From positions 806,001 through 870,000 of the forward strand of contig NZ_CP034951.1 of assembly GCF_004022485.1 (NCBI RefSeq): 64,000 bases of DNA, given 5' to 3'. Under the pieces are notes generated by a model. The model had not been told where the DNA came from, ran no database searches, and saw nothing but the letters and a program-made list of their open reading frames with translations. Source of the stretch: Aequorivita sp. H23M31. GTDB taxonomy: Bacteria > Bacteroidota > Bacteroidia > Flavobacteriales > Flavobacteriaceae. Positions 44,123 through 54,073 of the stretch are shown here, piece by piece. Made by a program: the position numbers and the translations under genes. Positions within the stretch are counted from its first letter, which is position 1; each line of letters starts with the position of its first letter.

Positions 44123-44190
44123 CGAAAACGAAATCGAAAACGAAATCGAAAACGAAATCGAAAACGAAATCGAAAACGAAATCGAAAATT
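44123..44190 (+). repeat. 12-bp tandem repeat, five full units
   Basis: The unit CGAAAACGAAAT is repeated exactly five times (44123-44182) and followed by a partial unit. A second short tandem (TATGAGTT, about 44238-44275) follows in the same 360-bp gap between marR and the kinase-like gene. No gene is seen in the gap. Confidence 0.9.
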
Positions 44191-44381
44191 AAGTTGAAGC
44201 TGAAGATGAAGATGAATTCAATCTTGATTGCCCTTTGAGTTATGAGTTATGAGTTATGATTTATGAGTTATGAGTGGAAATCGAAGATGTAAATGAAAAT
44301 GAATATAAAATTCACTGAATACTGCTACTGCAAACTACTACTTTTTAAGAGCCTTTATCACTGAACATTGAGCACTACCAA

Positions 44382-45656
44382 CTACATCGGACACTCAAAA
44401 CACGCCCTTAAATCTCCAGAAATCTTTGCATCTTCTGACCCTTTTAACGGCTCGGCCAAAATTCCTTGCTTATCTATTTCTTCCTTAAAGGCTATCGCAT
44501 AGTCAACTAATTGATTGCGGCGGGCAATTAGTTTGTCCCTGATCTCATTTCCGTGCAATTGGTAGATGATTATGGGCCAAGTATTCAAGGCATTCTGAAT
44601 AGCATCATCGGTTAAGGTTTCCTGGATAAATCTTGCTTGCTCTTTAAAGACTTCTGTTGGAGTATTGAGTAAAAAATAACGGTCAAATGGATAGACCAAA
44701 CCGGGGATATATTCTATTTCCTCCTCAAAAGACCTAAGACGGGGCTGGATATTTTTGGAAGAAACCACTTTCGGGATTAAACCATCCAGCGTAAAAAAAG
44801 CATTGTCCCTATCTCCCGCCAATGGTATGGCTTTATAAGCATCACCTTCGTTTTGAACCACCCAGCCCCATTGTTTGGCATGCCTGTCCCAGTCGCCAAT
44901 TACCAAATCGAATAGACGGTTGCGAACCAAAATTTCCTTATCGATATGGAGTTTATCGCCCAATTCGGTCTTCATTTCCTGCAAATTTTCAGTGTCCAGA
45001 ATTTCGGTGACATTTTTGTAATGGGTCCAATTTACCGGACTTTCGGTCTCATACTCCAACCAGTAAAGTTTGTTGCCATATTTCGCACTATATTTCCCAA
45101 GCCTATCTTGTTTGGGGCCAAAAACCAAGATAGGATGGGTATGTAAAATGGAAACTTTTTCAGCCATTTTTGCGACTACCATTGCTCCGTAAGGATGCTG
45201 GGCTGAGATGCCGTCGGTAATAATATTTTCGACACCAAAGGTTTTGGCAAATTCGGGTACCAGCGGTTGAGGATTTTTACCCACACTGCGCAAGGTATAA
45301 TAAACCCTATCAGGATTTTCTAATCGCAGTGATTAGGTCTGATGGCCGCCACCTTCTTTAATGATGGCTAGTCCACCCTTTAGAGTATCAAGGTAAACAA
45401 CGGGAACCTTAACCGGAACACTCCATTCTGCCCGATATTGCTCCCCTTGGATCATTTTTTTGAGAATATTCGCCTCGTACATTGTCGTTACGGCGATACT
45501 TACAGAATCCAATTTCTTAAAATCAGTGCTTTCAATATTATCAGCATTTACCAGAATCTGCGACTCAGCCTTCGCGGGAGAACTCCAAATAGAAATATAA
45601 ATAATTAGAATTACGAATACTATAGCACTGAGGATTATGAGAATAATTTTCTTCAT
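44382..45656 (-). pseudogene. Kinase-like membrane-anchored protein with an in-frame stop
   Basis: The N-terminal part (start MKKIILIILSAIVFVILIIY, one membrane anchor) runs to a TAA at 45333-45335, just after AIIKEGGGHQT. The frame stays open and continues SLRLENPDRVYYTLRSVGK and ISAQHPYGAMVVAKMAEKVS to 44382. The joined 425-codon protein is coherent, so one gene is cut by a single-base change (for example AAA to TAA). The C-terminal part has RNRLFDLVIGDWDRHAKQWG and IPLAGDRDNAFF, an Asp-x-x-Arg-His plus Asp-x-Asp arrangement that recalls atypical kinase-like folds (HipA/FAM20-like). That is an inference. An ATG at 45293 could start a truncated product without the anchor. Confidence 0.65.
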
Positions 45657-45774
45657 ATAGGGCAATATGATAAGGTTTACAATTTAATAATATTCTTTAA
45701 AATGAAATTGAAAAACCATATTCACCTTTTTATCATCGAACTCCATTATAAAATTATTTTAATCCAAATAATAA

Positions 45775-45810
45775 AAAAACCGCCCCATTGATTTAATGGA
45801 ACGGTTTTCT
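45775..45810 (-). terminator. Hairpin terminator downstream of the Q/N-rich gene
   Basis: Imperfect stem AACCGCCCCATT / AATGGAACGGTT with a 5-base loop, followed on the minus strand by a T run (TTTTTTTATT). It lies about 40 bases past the stop of the small hydrophilic protein. Confidence 0.55.
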
Positions 45811-45846
45811 TGAATTTCAGGTATCAAACCATTATTCACAGTATTC

Positions 45847-46188
45847 CTATTCTTCCTCATCCCAATTTTCACCTCTTCTTGTGGGATCTTGGTTTCTCTG
45901 GTTTTCACCAGGGTTTTGCCTGTCATAGTTTTGCGGACCGTCACCTCGGTTATATTGCTGATTTTGTGAATCACTCTCCTGATGGCCTGGATTGGCATCC
46001 CAATTTTTTTGATCACTGCTTTGTGACTTCGGATTGTGGGAGGTCTGGGAAGTGGGTCCATTGGATTGGGAACTTGCTTGTCCCGAATTGCTGTGATCTT
46101 GATTATGATCTTGTCTTTGACTCTGTCCTTGATCCTGTCTTTGACCTTGTCTTTCCTGTTCTTGCGAATTTCTTTCGTTAGTACTCAT
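45847..46188 (-). CDS. Small Q/N/D-rich hydrophilic protein
   Basis: I chose the ATG at 46188 (MSTNERNSQEQERQGQR). The whole 113-residue sequence is built from Gln, Asn, Asp, Ser, Arg and Gly, with repeated GQRQDQGQ and DHNQDHSN-like elements, and has no hydrophobic core, so it is expected to be disordered. Such stress-type hydrophilic proteins (hydrophilin-like) occur in flavobacteria next to general stress genes. The function is inferred only from composition. Confidence 0.55.
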   Translation of the reverse strand: MSTNERNSQEQERQGQRQDQGQSQRQDHNQDHSNSGQASSQSNGPTSQTSHNPKSQSSDQKNWDANPGHQESDSQNQQYNRGDGPQNYDRQNPGENQRNQDPTRRGENWDEEE

Positions 46189-46445
46189 AACATTTAGTTT
46201 TATGGTTAATAATTTTTCTTTCCATAAATTTATATCATTGTAGAACACATTTTAAAAATCTAACATTCCTTTAATAGCTAATTTTAGATTTTATAACATA
46301 AAAAAACGTTTTGCGTTAGGGTCAAGTTGTTTCGAGTTAATCCGTTTTGTTTGCGACGATTAATTGTTTCATATATTTTGATTTGTAATTAAAAAATTTT
46401 CAAGAAAGGCTTTATTTTTAGGTGAGTACGCTATTGCGATTCCTT

Positions 46446-47099
46446 CTACCAGCCATCAGGATTGGTGTTTAGATTTGCAGGTGGTGGCGGTGGCGGGACG
46501 GGAAATTTTCTACTTAGCCATATTTTTAAATCACTACGGTTTGTAACATTCTCCAATGCCTCGGTTAGTCGGCTTAGGATTTGGGGCAATTTTGCAACTC
46601 CATCTTCGTCGTACGAAATATAGATTAGTAATTTGTCAGGACTGTCACTAAATTTTGGATATTTTCCATTGTTTTCTATATCTCTCCGTAATACATTCTC
46701 TAAACTATCTAATGCATAAAAATTTTCGTACGATTTATTTATAGTGTCATTATGAATTTCGATAATATTTTTTTCTCTTATTAAAATACAAGACAATCCT
46801 TTCAAACAGGGATTTCTCAAATAAACTCTTTTTATAACAGAATCATTTTCAATAGTTATTTTGGGAACGCTATCATTGCAAACAATTTGTTCTGTTCTTT
46901 CGAGTAATTCTTTCCAGTTATTAAATTCGCTCAGTTTTAGTTCAACCGCAATACTGTCGCTTTCATCTTCATAAAGTCCAAAGTTCTTTTCGATTTTCTT
47001 TATATGTTTCTGATCAATATTTTTACAACTAAAAATTGAAAGGATAAATATTATCGAAGCTAATATTTTAATAAAAGGTCCTATTGATTTAGTATTCAT
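46446..47099 (-). CDS. Hypothetical lipoprotein
   Basis: From the ATG at 47099 (MNTKSIGPF...) the signal peptide ends in SIFSCKN with a lipobox Cys. The mature part has no recognised domain but includes VIKRVYLRNPCLKGLSCILI and a proline tract (PVPPPPPPANLNTNPDGW) at the very end. The C-terminal proline run may serve as a flexible tether. It is a single gene followed and preceded by non-coding sequence. Confidence 0.6.
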   Translation of the reverse strand: MNTKSIGPFIKILASIIFILSIFSCKNIDQKHIKKIEKNFGLYEDESDSIAVELKLSEFNNWKELLERTEQIVCNDSVPKITIENDSVIKRVYLRNPCLKGLSCILIREKNIIEIHNDTINKSYENFYALDSLENVLRRDIENNGKYPKFSDSPDKLLIYISYDEDGVAKLPQILSRLTEALENVTNRSDLKIWLSRKFPVPPPPPPANLNTNPDGW

Positions 47100-47126
47100 C
47101 ATACCGTTAATATGTCGGTTAGACAA

Positions 47127-47866
47127 GGGATATACCAGGCTAGCTATCCTTTTTTTTAATTTGTTAGTGGTATATCAAATAGCACACCATCTTACTTCAT
47201 TGGTAACGAACCTCGTAGTAGTTTGCGCTTTTGTATATTTCAAATTGGTAGTGTCCGATTAAGATGTAAGACCGCGCTGCAATAAGACTCAGGACTTAAG
47301 ACGTGATTCCTAAATAATTAATGAGGGTTTAAAAGTTTAAGAGTTTACATTATTTCTGGGGATAAAATGATTCTAAATGGGGCTGAAACCTTAACCACAA
47401 TGAACACTATGAAGACACAGAGTTCTCAGAGGTTTTACTCTGTGGACTTTGCGCCTAACCCTATCCTAAATAAATTTTAAAAAACCTCGAGATTTAAAAT
47501 TGATTGAAGCTATTCTCTTTTGCATTGTACAAACCCCTTCGAATGCGCTCAGAGCGGGCACCGACAGACCCTCCCCTATCCTGACTCAATAAAGCTTGAG
47601 AATAGCAAAAACCTCGAATAATGTCATTTCGGACACCTAAATTGAGGATTTAAAAAAATAGAACGAGGTGACTTTTATATTTTTTAGGAAATTGACAATT
47701 AAAAAAGAAAACAATGGGTAAAAAATGTAATCAAATACTAAAGGCTGCCTTTTAACTTAAACTACCATTTAATAATCCTACGCTAACCCCAAGAAGGAAG
47801 GAGGATAACATCTCCCCTATCCCTGTACAATACAGATCCCTAAACTTAAGCCATAGGAGAATAACG
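47127..47866. other. Intergenic region without a convincing gene
   Basis: About 740 bases. It carries no frame of protein-like quality and no RNA gene that I recognise. Low-complexity words such as AAGACTCAGGACTTAAGACG and CCTCGAGATTTAAAATTGA resemble worn flavobacterial repeats. Confidence 0.5.
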
Positions 47867-49219
47867 TTAATTCCCTCTATTTCTAATGCTATGAATAAAC
47901 TCAGAAGGGGTTTGGCCGACAACTTGTTTAAAATTAGAAGTAAATTTACTATGGGAGGAAAAACCGGTTTCCTCTGCCAGATAGCTTATTTTATAGTTTT
48001 TATATTCTGGATCAGATTTTAACTTATTAAGAATATAGCCAACCCGGAGCTCATTTATATAGTTATTATAATCAGTATTCTTATTTCGCTTAAGAATCTG
48101 TCTTAAATATTTTTCATTGGTATTCAATAACGAAACCAAACTCGAATATGAAATGTCTTTTCTTAAATATTCATCCGATTTTTCAAATTCTTCCAGTTTT
48201 TGAACAAGTTCCTTTTCGGTTTCATCTGATAGAAAAACTTCAGTTGAATTATTCTTGCCTGCATTATTTCCTACTTCGAGTTTTACTGTTTCTTTTACTA
48301 TTTTAAGGCGTCTTCTCCTGTGGTTAAAATAAAAAACCAGAGCAATTACGGTCAGTATTATTGATCCCCAAACCAAATACTTTTTACTCAAAATAAGCGA
48401 ATATTTAGCAGGCCGTTCTTCATCTTTAATAAATTCGTGGATGGGAATGCTCAAACTATTGTTCATGATAACCCTCAAACTATCATTTAGTCGAATATGA
48501 TCGGCAAAATAGCTGTTTGCCTTTTCTGCATATCCCATCTTTTTATAAATAAAACCAAGTTGTTTCAATGTTTCAGCCCTTAATTGCACTCTCTTCAATT
48601 TCTCTGCAATAACCAAGACTTCGTGATATTTCTCCAAAGACGCATCAAAATCCTGCATCATATAGTAATGGTATGCATAACCTTCCGTGATATAGGCAAG
48701 ATTTAATTCTCGGGTCTGCTGTTCGGAAAGTAAATACCTAATTTCCAGCTCCTTATTATTTATAAGTGCTGTCCCTTCACTTAAATAAAAACTTGATTTT
48801 TTAAAATCCATATCCGTATCCAAAGCCAATTCCGAAAGCTTTTGATAGGTTTCCGGCAGGGGGTAACCCTTTAACGATTGGAGTAGATTCTCCGTTGCTT
48901 TACCCATTTCATTTAAATGTATATATGCCAAGGAAATATTGTTCCTGAAGACCGCTTCCAGATATAAATTTTCATGCTGGGCTTCTATAAGAGTAATGGC
49001 CTTTTCCCAAAACTGCACGGCTTTCATATACAAACCTAAATTTAAATAATTACGAGCCAGCCCTCCCAGAATCCGGGCTTCAACCTCTGGAGTGTTACCT
49101 TGGTAGCGTTGGGATATAATGTTCAGATAAGTAATACTTTTATCATACTCTCCCAAATCTATAAGAATTTGTGCTTCTTTGATATGATCGTACGCACTTT
49201 GATCGGTGGCAACAATCAT
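47867..49219 (-). CDS. Membrane-anchored TPR-AraC regulator with missing start codon
   Basis: The 450-codon frame has about seven TPR-like helix pairs (AEARILGGLARNYLNLGLYM), a membrane segment (YLVWGSIILTVIALVFYF near 285), and a C-terminal AraC helix-turn-helix (DISYSSLVSLLNTNEKYLRQ, then ISYLAEETGFSSHSKFTSNF and VGQTPSEFIHSIR). The normal layout of this family has a signal peptide so that the TPRs are periplasmic. In this frame such a peptide lies just upstream (IIKNFITPLLIFCLHVKPLH, from about 49324) but has no ATG, GTG or TTG; the best candidate codon is ATT at 49322-49324. So the start may be mutated, or translation starts at the annotated ATG without export. Confidence 0.75.
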   Translation of the reverse strand: MIVATDQSAYDHIKEAQILIDLGEYDKSITYLNIISQRYQGNTPEVEARILGGLARNYLNLGLYMKAVQFWEKAITLIEAQHENLYLEAVFRNNISLAYIHLNEMGKATENLLQSLKGYPLPETYQKLSELALDTDMDFKKSSFYLSEGTALINNKELEIRYLLSEQQTRELNLAYITEGYAYHYYMMQDFDASLEKYHEVLVIAEKLKRVQLRAETLKQLGFIYKKMGYAEKANSYFADHIRLNDSLRVIMNNSLSIPIHEFIKDEERPAKYSLILSKKYLVWGSIILTVIALVFYFNHRRRRLKIVKETVKLEVGNNAGKNNSTEVFLSDETEKELVQKLEEFEKSDEYLRKDISYSSLVSLLNTNEKYLRQILKRNKNTDYNNYINELRVGYILNKLKSDPEYKNYKISYLAEETGFSSHSKFTSNFKQVVGQTPSEFIHSIRNRGN

Positions 49220-50128
49220 TGTTGGGAATAGCCTATCTTGAAGGATAGAAATTTCGGCATGTAATGGTTTAACATGAAGACAAAATATTAATAGAGGAGT
49301 TATAAAATTTTTAATGATCGAAATTTTTTTGGGATTCTCAGAATTAAATATACGAATTCAGAAATAAATCATTGGAGGTAACCAAGAGAAAAGAATGTAT
49401 GGGAATGTTGATGTAAATTATTTTTGGGTCTTAAACGAGGGGAATGTTCTTAGGTTAACAAAAAGATCTATTTTCCCCTAACTGCCTACTTTGTGGATGC
49501 AGAGAAAGAGAGCCCTTTCCACATTATTTAAATAAGAAACAAACCGAATACCATTAGCAATCTATATGTAGCGACCCACTATTGGAAATGGTAGAATATT
49601 TCGGTAAAGTCTTTGTATTTGTCTTTGGCAGATAATGATATGTTGAAATGGATACGATCCTGCAATATCAAGCAATTTCCTTTTAGTGTTTTATAGACCA
49701 AACCATTGAAGTCCGGAATCGTTTTGCGGATACTTCAAAATCTTCTTTTTTCAATAGTAAGATCTCGGTCTCTTCGAGGACATCAATATTAGAATTTCAG
49801 AAATTCCTGTGCCTCCCTCCCATTAAAAAAATTAACCATACGATAACCCAACACCGGCATAAATGTTAAAAAATTCAATACTCCATAGGGGCTGTTGGGA
49901 TTTATCAATAAATTCGTAGTAAAATACTCTGCCGCCTAAGCCAAACCTGCTTTCCGGCAGGCGGCCATTCGCGGATAAAGGTTATAAGTTCCTTGATCAT
50001 GAATAGTATGTTTAAGGTTGCTAGTTTTAATTTCGAGTCTCCAACTTACAGGCTATAACATCTAACTTCCAACCTCTAACTTCTAACTTCCAGATACAAA
50101 GGACCAACCATCTAAAAAATTGAGAATT
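49220..50128. other. Intergenic region before ligD
   Basis: The first 105 bases are the lost N-terminus of the TPR-AraC gene. The remaining 800 bases hold no supported gene. There is a GC-rich pairing stretch (CCGCCTAAGCC with GGCAGGCGG, about 49929-49968) and a CTAACTTCC repeat (about 50060-50095). Confidence 0.5.
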
Positions 50129-52840
50129 ATGGCTTTAGATAAATACAAAAAAAAGAGAGATCCGAAGATAACCCCAGAACCGTTCGGCGGGAAGAGTGAG
50201 AAGGATGTATTGCGTTTTGTAGTTCAAAAACACGCCGCTTCGCATTTACATTATGACTTCCGATTGGAAATGGAAGGGGTGCTAAAAAGCTGGGCAGTGC
50301 CGAAAGGGCCATCTACCGATCCGCAAGTAAAGCGCCTTGCCATGATGGTGGAGGACCATCCCTATGACTACCGCAACTTTGAAGGTATAATTCCGCAGGG
50401 AGAATACGGCGGGGGAACGGTGATAGTATGGGACGAAGGCACCTACGAGCCCGCGGATTTTGACGGGAAGACCAAGGAGGAAAAAGACAAGCATCTTCTT
50501 AAAGAGCTGGAAAGCGGGAAGCTGAAGTTTATACTTAAAGGCAAAAAGCTTAAAGGGGAATACGCCCTTGTAAAAGTCCACGGACGGGGAGAAAATGGTT
50601 GGCTCCTGATGAAACTGAAGGATAAATATGCTTTGGAAGAAGATATCACCAAAAAAGACAAATCCGTAATCTCCAAAAAAACCATCGACCAGGTTGCGGA
50701 AACGAGTACCAATATTCTAGGGCAATCCAAGAAAAAGGAATCTAAAGCTTCCACTAAAAAAGATAAAATCCCCAAAGAAGATTCAAAAAATAAAGATAAT
50801 GAGGCAAAAGAGGACTCAACAAAGGAAATTGACACTATTCTAAAAAAAGCCAAGAAGGCCAAATTTCCAAAATCCATCAAGCCTATGCTGGCCACCTTGG
50901 TAGATGAACCTTTTGACGATCCTGATTGGAGTAATGAAGTTAAATGGGATGGATACCGCTCGGTGGCTTATATTCATAATGGGGATGTAAATCTATCTTC
51001 AAGAAATAATAAATCCTTTTCGGAAAAATATTACCCTATCACCGCTGCCCTGGAAAAATGGAACAAGGATGCGGTCCTAGATGGTGAAATAGTGGTTATA
51101 GGCAAAGATGGCAAGGCGGACTTTAGTGCCTTACAGAATTGGCGAAGCGAAGCCGATGGCAATTTGGTGTATTATGTTTTTGACCTGTTATGGTTCGATG
51201 GCAAAAACATTATGGATCTTCCCTTGAACGAGCGACAGGAAGTTTTAAAAGCTATTTTACCTACCGATGATGACCATATCCATAACAGCGAAGCCTTTAT
51301 TACCAATGGTATAGAATTTTTTGAAACTGCTAAGGAAATGAAGCTGGAAGGCATTATGGCCAAAAGAAAAAACAGTAGGTATTCCCCAGGCAATCGGTCC
51401 AAGGATTGGTTAAAAGTAAAAGCGAATCTAAGGCAAGAAGTAGTAATAGGAGGATATACCAAAAATGAAGATTCGCCTAAACCTTTTAGCTCGCTCCTTT
51501 TGGGAGTTTACGAAAAGGCAAAACTGCAATATGTGGGTAAAGTAGGCACGGGATTTACGGTGAAAAAGCAAAAAGAGATGATGGAGATTTTTAAGCCTTT
51601 GGTTACTTCCAAAAGTCCGTTTACCACCGAACCCGATGTAAATCAGGCTTCCCGATTTAGACCGGACCCACCTAAGGCAAAAGCCACCTGGCTTACCCCC
51701 TCTTTGGTATGTGAGGTAAGTTTTGCCGAAATCACCAAAGACGGTATTTTCCGACATCCATCCTTTAAGGGATTGCGTACAGACAAAAAGGCCAAGGATG
51801 TTGTTCGGGAAACGGCATCGGATACTGAAGCTGTTGTAGCCGAGGAAAAGGACGACAAGCCAAAGAAGCAGAAAAAAATAATCAAAATTCCCAAAGCCAA
51901 AAAACGGCAGACCTTACTCAATCCCACCGAGGAGACCCAGGTCAAGAAAATAAACGGGCACGATTTAAAATTTACCAACCTCAGTAAGGTTTATTGGCCA
52001 GAAGAAGGATATACAAAGCGGGACATGTTCAACTATTATTATCAGATAGCCGAATATATTCTCCCTTATTTAAAAGACCGGCCTTTGTCCCTTTATCGTT
52101 TTCCGAATGGCATCCATGGAAAAAGTTTCTATCAAAAAGATGTAAAAGGAAAGGCGCCGGATTGGGCCATTACGTATCCATATACTACCAGTGATGGAGA
52201 GGACAAGGAATTTCTTGTAGGCGAAAAGGAGGATACCTTATTATGGGCTGCGTCCTTGGGCTGTATTGAAATGAATCCGTGGTTTAGCACCATTCACACT
52301 CCTGACAATCCCGATTATTGTGTAATCGATCTTGATCCCGCTGAAAAAACTTCCTTTGATCAAGTAATTGAAGCCGCGCAGGAAGTGAAAAAAGTACTGG
52401 ATGAGATGAAAGTTCCCGGCTATGCGAAAACATCTGGTTCCACGGGAATTCATATTTATATTCCACTGGATGGAAACTATACGTATGATGAATCCCAAAT
52501 GTTCGCAAAATTAATTGCCAGCATCGTGCAACAAAGACTGCCAAAATTCACCAGCATTGAACGATATACCAAGAACCGCGACGGAAAAATGTATATTGAT
52601 TATCTCCAAAACCGCCCTGGGGCAACCATTGCTGCCCCATACTCATTACGGCCAAAAGTAGGTGCAACAGTCTCTATGCCACTGCATTGGGAAGAAATCA
52701 AAAAAGGACTCAAAATGAAAGATTTTGATATAAAAAATTCCGTGGCACGAGTAAGGGAAAAGGGAGATATATTCCGCCCCATCTTAAAAAAAGGAATCAA
52801 TATGGAAGATGCACTGAAAAACGCATCAAAGATTTCATAG
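50129..52840 (+). CDS. ligD: Multifunctional NHEJ DNA ligase LigD (PE-ligase-polymerase)
   Basis: I chose the ATG at 50129 (MALDKYKKKRDPKITPEPFG). Domain order is phosphoesterase, ligase, polymerase. The PE domain has ASHLHYDFRLEMEGVLKSWA and IIPQGEYGGGTVIVWDEG. The ligase has the nucleotidyl-Lys motif EVKWDGYRSVAYI, then DGEIVVIGKDGKADFSAL and LEGIMAKRKNSRYSPGNRSK. The archaeo-eukaryotic primase-like polymerase has NLSKVYWPEEGYTKRDMFNY and VIDLDPAEKTSFDQV. A Lys/Glu/Asp-rich linker (about 190-245) joins PE and ligase. It repairs double-strand breaks together with Ku. No ku gene is in this window. Confidence 0.92.
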   Translation: MALDKYKKKRDPKITPEPFGGKSEKDVLRFVVQKHAASHLHYDFRLEMEGVLKSWAVPKGPSTDPQVKRLAMMVEDHPYDYRNFEGIIPQGEYGGGTVIVWDEGTYEPADFDGKTKEEKDKHLLKELESGKLKFILKGKKLKGEYALVKVHGRGENGWLLMKLKDKYALEEDITKKDKSVISKKTIDQVAETSTNILGQSKKKESKASTKKDKIPKEDSKNKDNEAKEDSTKEIDTILKKAKKAKFPKSIKPMLATLVDEPFDDPDWSNEVKWDGYRSVAYIHNGDVNLSSRNNKSFSEKYYPITAALEKWNKDAVLDGEIVVIGKDGKADFSALQNWRSEADGNLVYYVFDLLWFDGKNIMDLPLNERQEVLKAILPTDDDHIHNSEAFITNGIEFFETAKEMKLEGIMAKRKNSRYSPGNRSKDWLKVKANLRQEVVIGGYTKNEDSPKPFSSLLLGVYEKAKLQYVGKVGTGFTVKKQKEMMEIFKPLVTSKSPFTTEPDVNQASRFRPDPPKAKATWLTPSLVCEVSFAEITKDGIFRHPSFKGLRTDKKAKDVVRETASDTEAVVAEEKDDKPKKQKKIIKIPKAKKRQTLLNPTEETQVKKINGHDLKFTNLSKVYWPEEGYTKRDMFNYYYQIAEYILPYLKDRPLSLYRFPNGIHGKSFYQKDVKGKAPDWAITYPYTTSDGEDKEFLVGEKEDTLLWAASLGCIEMNPWFSTIHTPDNPDYCVIDLDPAEKTSFDQVIEAAQEVKKVLDEMKVPGYAKTSGSTGIHIYIPLDGNYTYDESQMFAKLIASIVQQRLPKFTSIERYTKNRDGKMYIDYLQNRPGATIAAPYSLRPKVGATVSMPLHWEEIKKGLKMKDFDIKNSVARVREKGDIFRPILKKGINMEDALKNASKIS

Positions 52841-53050
52841 AGGATATTGAAAACAAGAATAATCTTTTGACCATGTAGGATTGTTTTAGATTTAAAATTT
52901 GAAATTTTAGAGTCGAGATTTTAAATTAAAATTTTAGAACTGAAATTTTAGAATTGAAATTTTAGGTGAGGTATTCTAGAGTATTATTATAGAACAAAAA
53001 ATTAGCCATTTTCATGAAATGAGACTATCTTGTAGCAAACTTAAGGCTCA

Positions 53051-54073
53051 ATGCAAACCATCCTGTCCCATTCCATTCCCTTAAAATTGGTTCTCCAAGA
53101 TTTAGCCAAGGAATTTGGTGTTACCGTTAATAAGGAATGCAATGAATATAGCATTTCAATTCCTGCTAATTATGGAACAGGAAAGATAACGGGGATTGAT
53201 TTTGAAGATGGTCTGGGTTTAATATTTTATGACTGTACTTTTCTAGAGGATCTTCAGATAAGATTTATTGTAGATAAAATTCACCCTTTAAAATTCATAT
53301 TCTGCGAACAGGGAAAAATTTCACACCAGTTTGAGAATCAGACTTCTTGGCACAGTTTAGATGTCCTTGATAATATCATTGTGGCCAGTGACCATAAAAA
53401 CGGACATATTTTAAGGTTCAAGAGTGGCGTAAGGACCGTGGTCAACAGTTTGGAAATAAACAGGGAAGAATTTCTCAGTCACAGAGAATGCTCTCTAGAG
53501 GGAATTGGAAAAAATATGGGAGACATTTTGAAAGATACCAATGCCTCCTACCCATTTTATCACACGAGTCTATATAGTGTAAAAATAGCAGATCTATTTA
53601 TTGAAATAGACGAATTTGATGAAGATGCATTTCTAAGGTCTTTATTTCTTGAAAGTATGTCACTCAAGATCCTGATCAATCAAATATTACAGTACCAGGA
53701 TGATTTAGAATTACCAGAAAATAAAACGGTATTGCGAACCTCCGAAATGAAACTTATAAAAGAAGCCGCCAATAAAATAGATGAAAATATTCTTGATTTT
53801 TCATCTGTCCATACTCTGTCACAAGAAGTAGGGATGAATATTAATAAGCTTCAGAATGGCTTTAAAGCAATTTTTAATACCACTGTAAACAATTATGTGC
53901 AGAACCAGAGACTGGATTTGGCCAACCAGCTCCTTCGAAATAGCGAATTGTCTATTTCAGAAATTGTTTATCGGGTAGGTCTTTCCAGCAAAAGTTATTT
54001 TTCCAAAATCTATAAAAATAAATATGGCTGCTCTCCATCTGATATTCGTAAGAGGCAAAATAGGAGTTCCTAG
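53051..54073 (+). CDS. AraC-family transcriptional regulator
   Basis: The C-terminal 100 residues form the double helix-turn-helix: SVHTLSQEVGMNINKLQNGF, then NQRLDLANQLLRNSELSISE, IVYRVGLSSKSYFSKIYKNK and YGCSPSDIRKRQ. The N-terminal 230 residues are a beta-rich sensor region without recognised ligand motif. It is a single gene between ligD (210 bases, with repeated GAAATTTTAGA words) and the acyl-CoA dehydrogenase gene. Confidence 0.88.
   Translation: MQTILSHSIPLKLVLQDLAKEFGVTVNKECNEYSISIPANYGTGKITGIDFEDGLGLIFYDCTFLEDLQIRFIVDKIHPLKFIFCEQGKISHQFENQTSWHSLDVLDNIIVASDHKNGHILRFKSGVRTVVNSLEINREEFLSHRECSLEGIGKNMGDILKDTNASYPFYHTSLYSVKIADLFIEIDEFDEDAFLRSLFLESMSLKILINQILQYQDDLELPENKTVLRTSEMKLIKEAANKIDENILDFSSVHTLSQEVGMNINKLQNGFKAIFNTTVNNYVQNQRLDLANQLLRNSELSISEIVYRVGLSSKSYFSKIYKNKYGCSPSDIRKRQNRSS

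Noticed and set aside
44123..44275. CRISPR array
   Set aside because: The repeat unit is 12 bases in direct tandem without spacers and there are no cas genes; it is a simple tandem repeat.
9194..45335. Stop-codon reassignment or a general readthrough code
   Set aside because: TAG, TGA and TAA all appear as internal stops, and most other genes end normally with the same codons. A code change cannot explain this.
52841..53050. Regulatory RNA in the repeated GAAATTTTAGA stretch after ligD
   Set aside because: Only simple AT-rich repetition is visible, with no stable stem and no promoter element.
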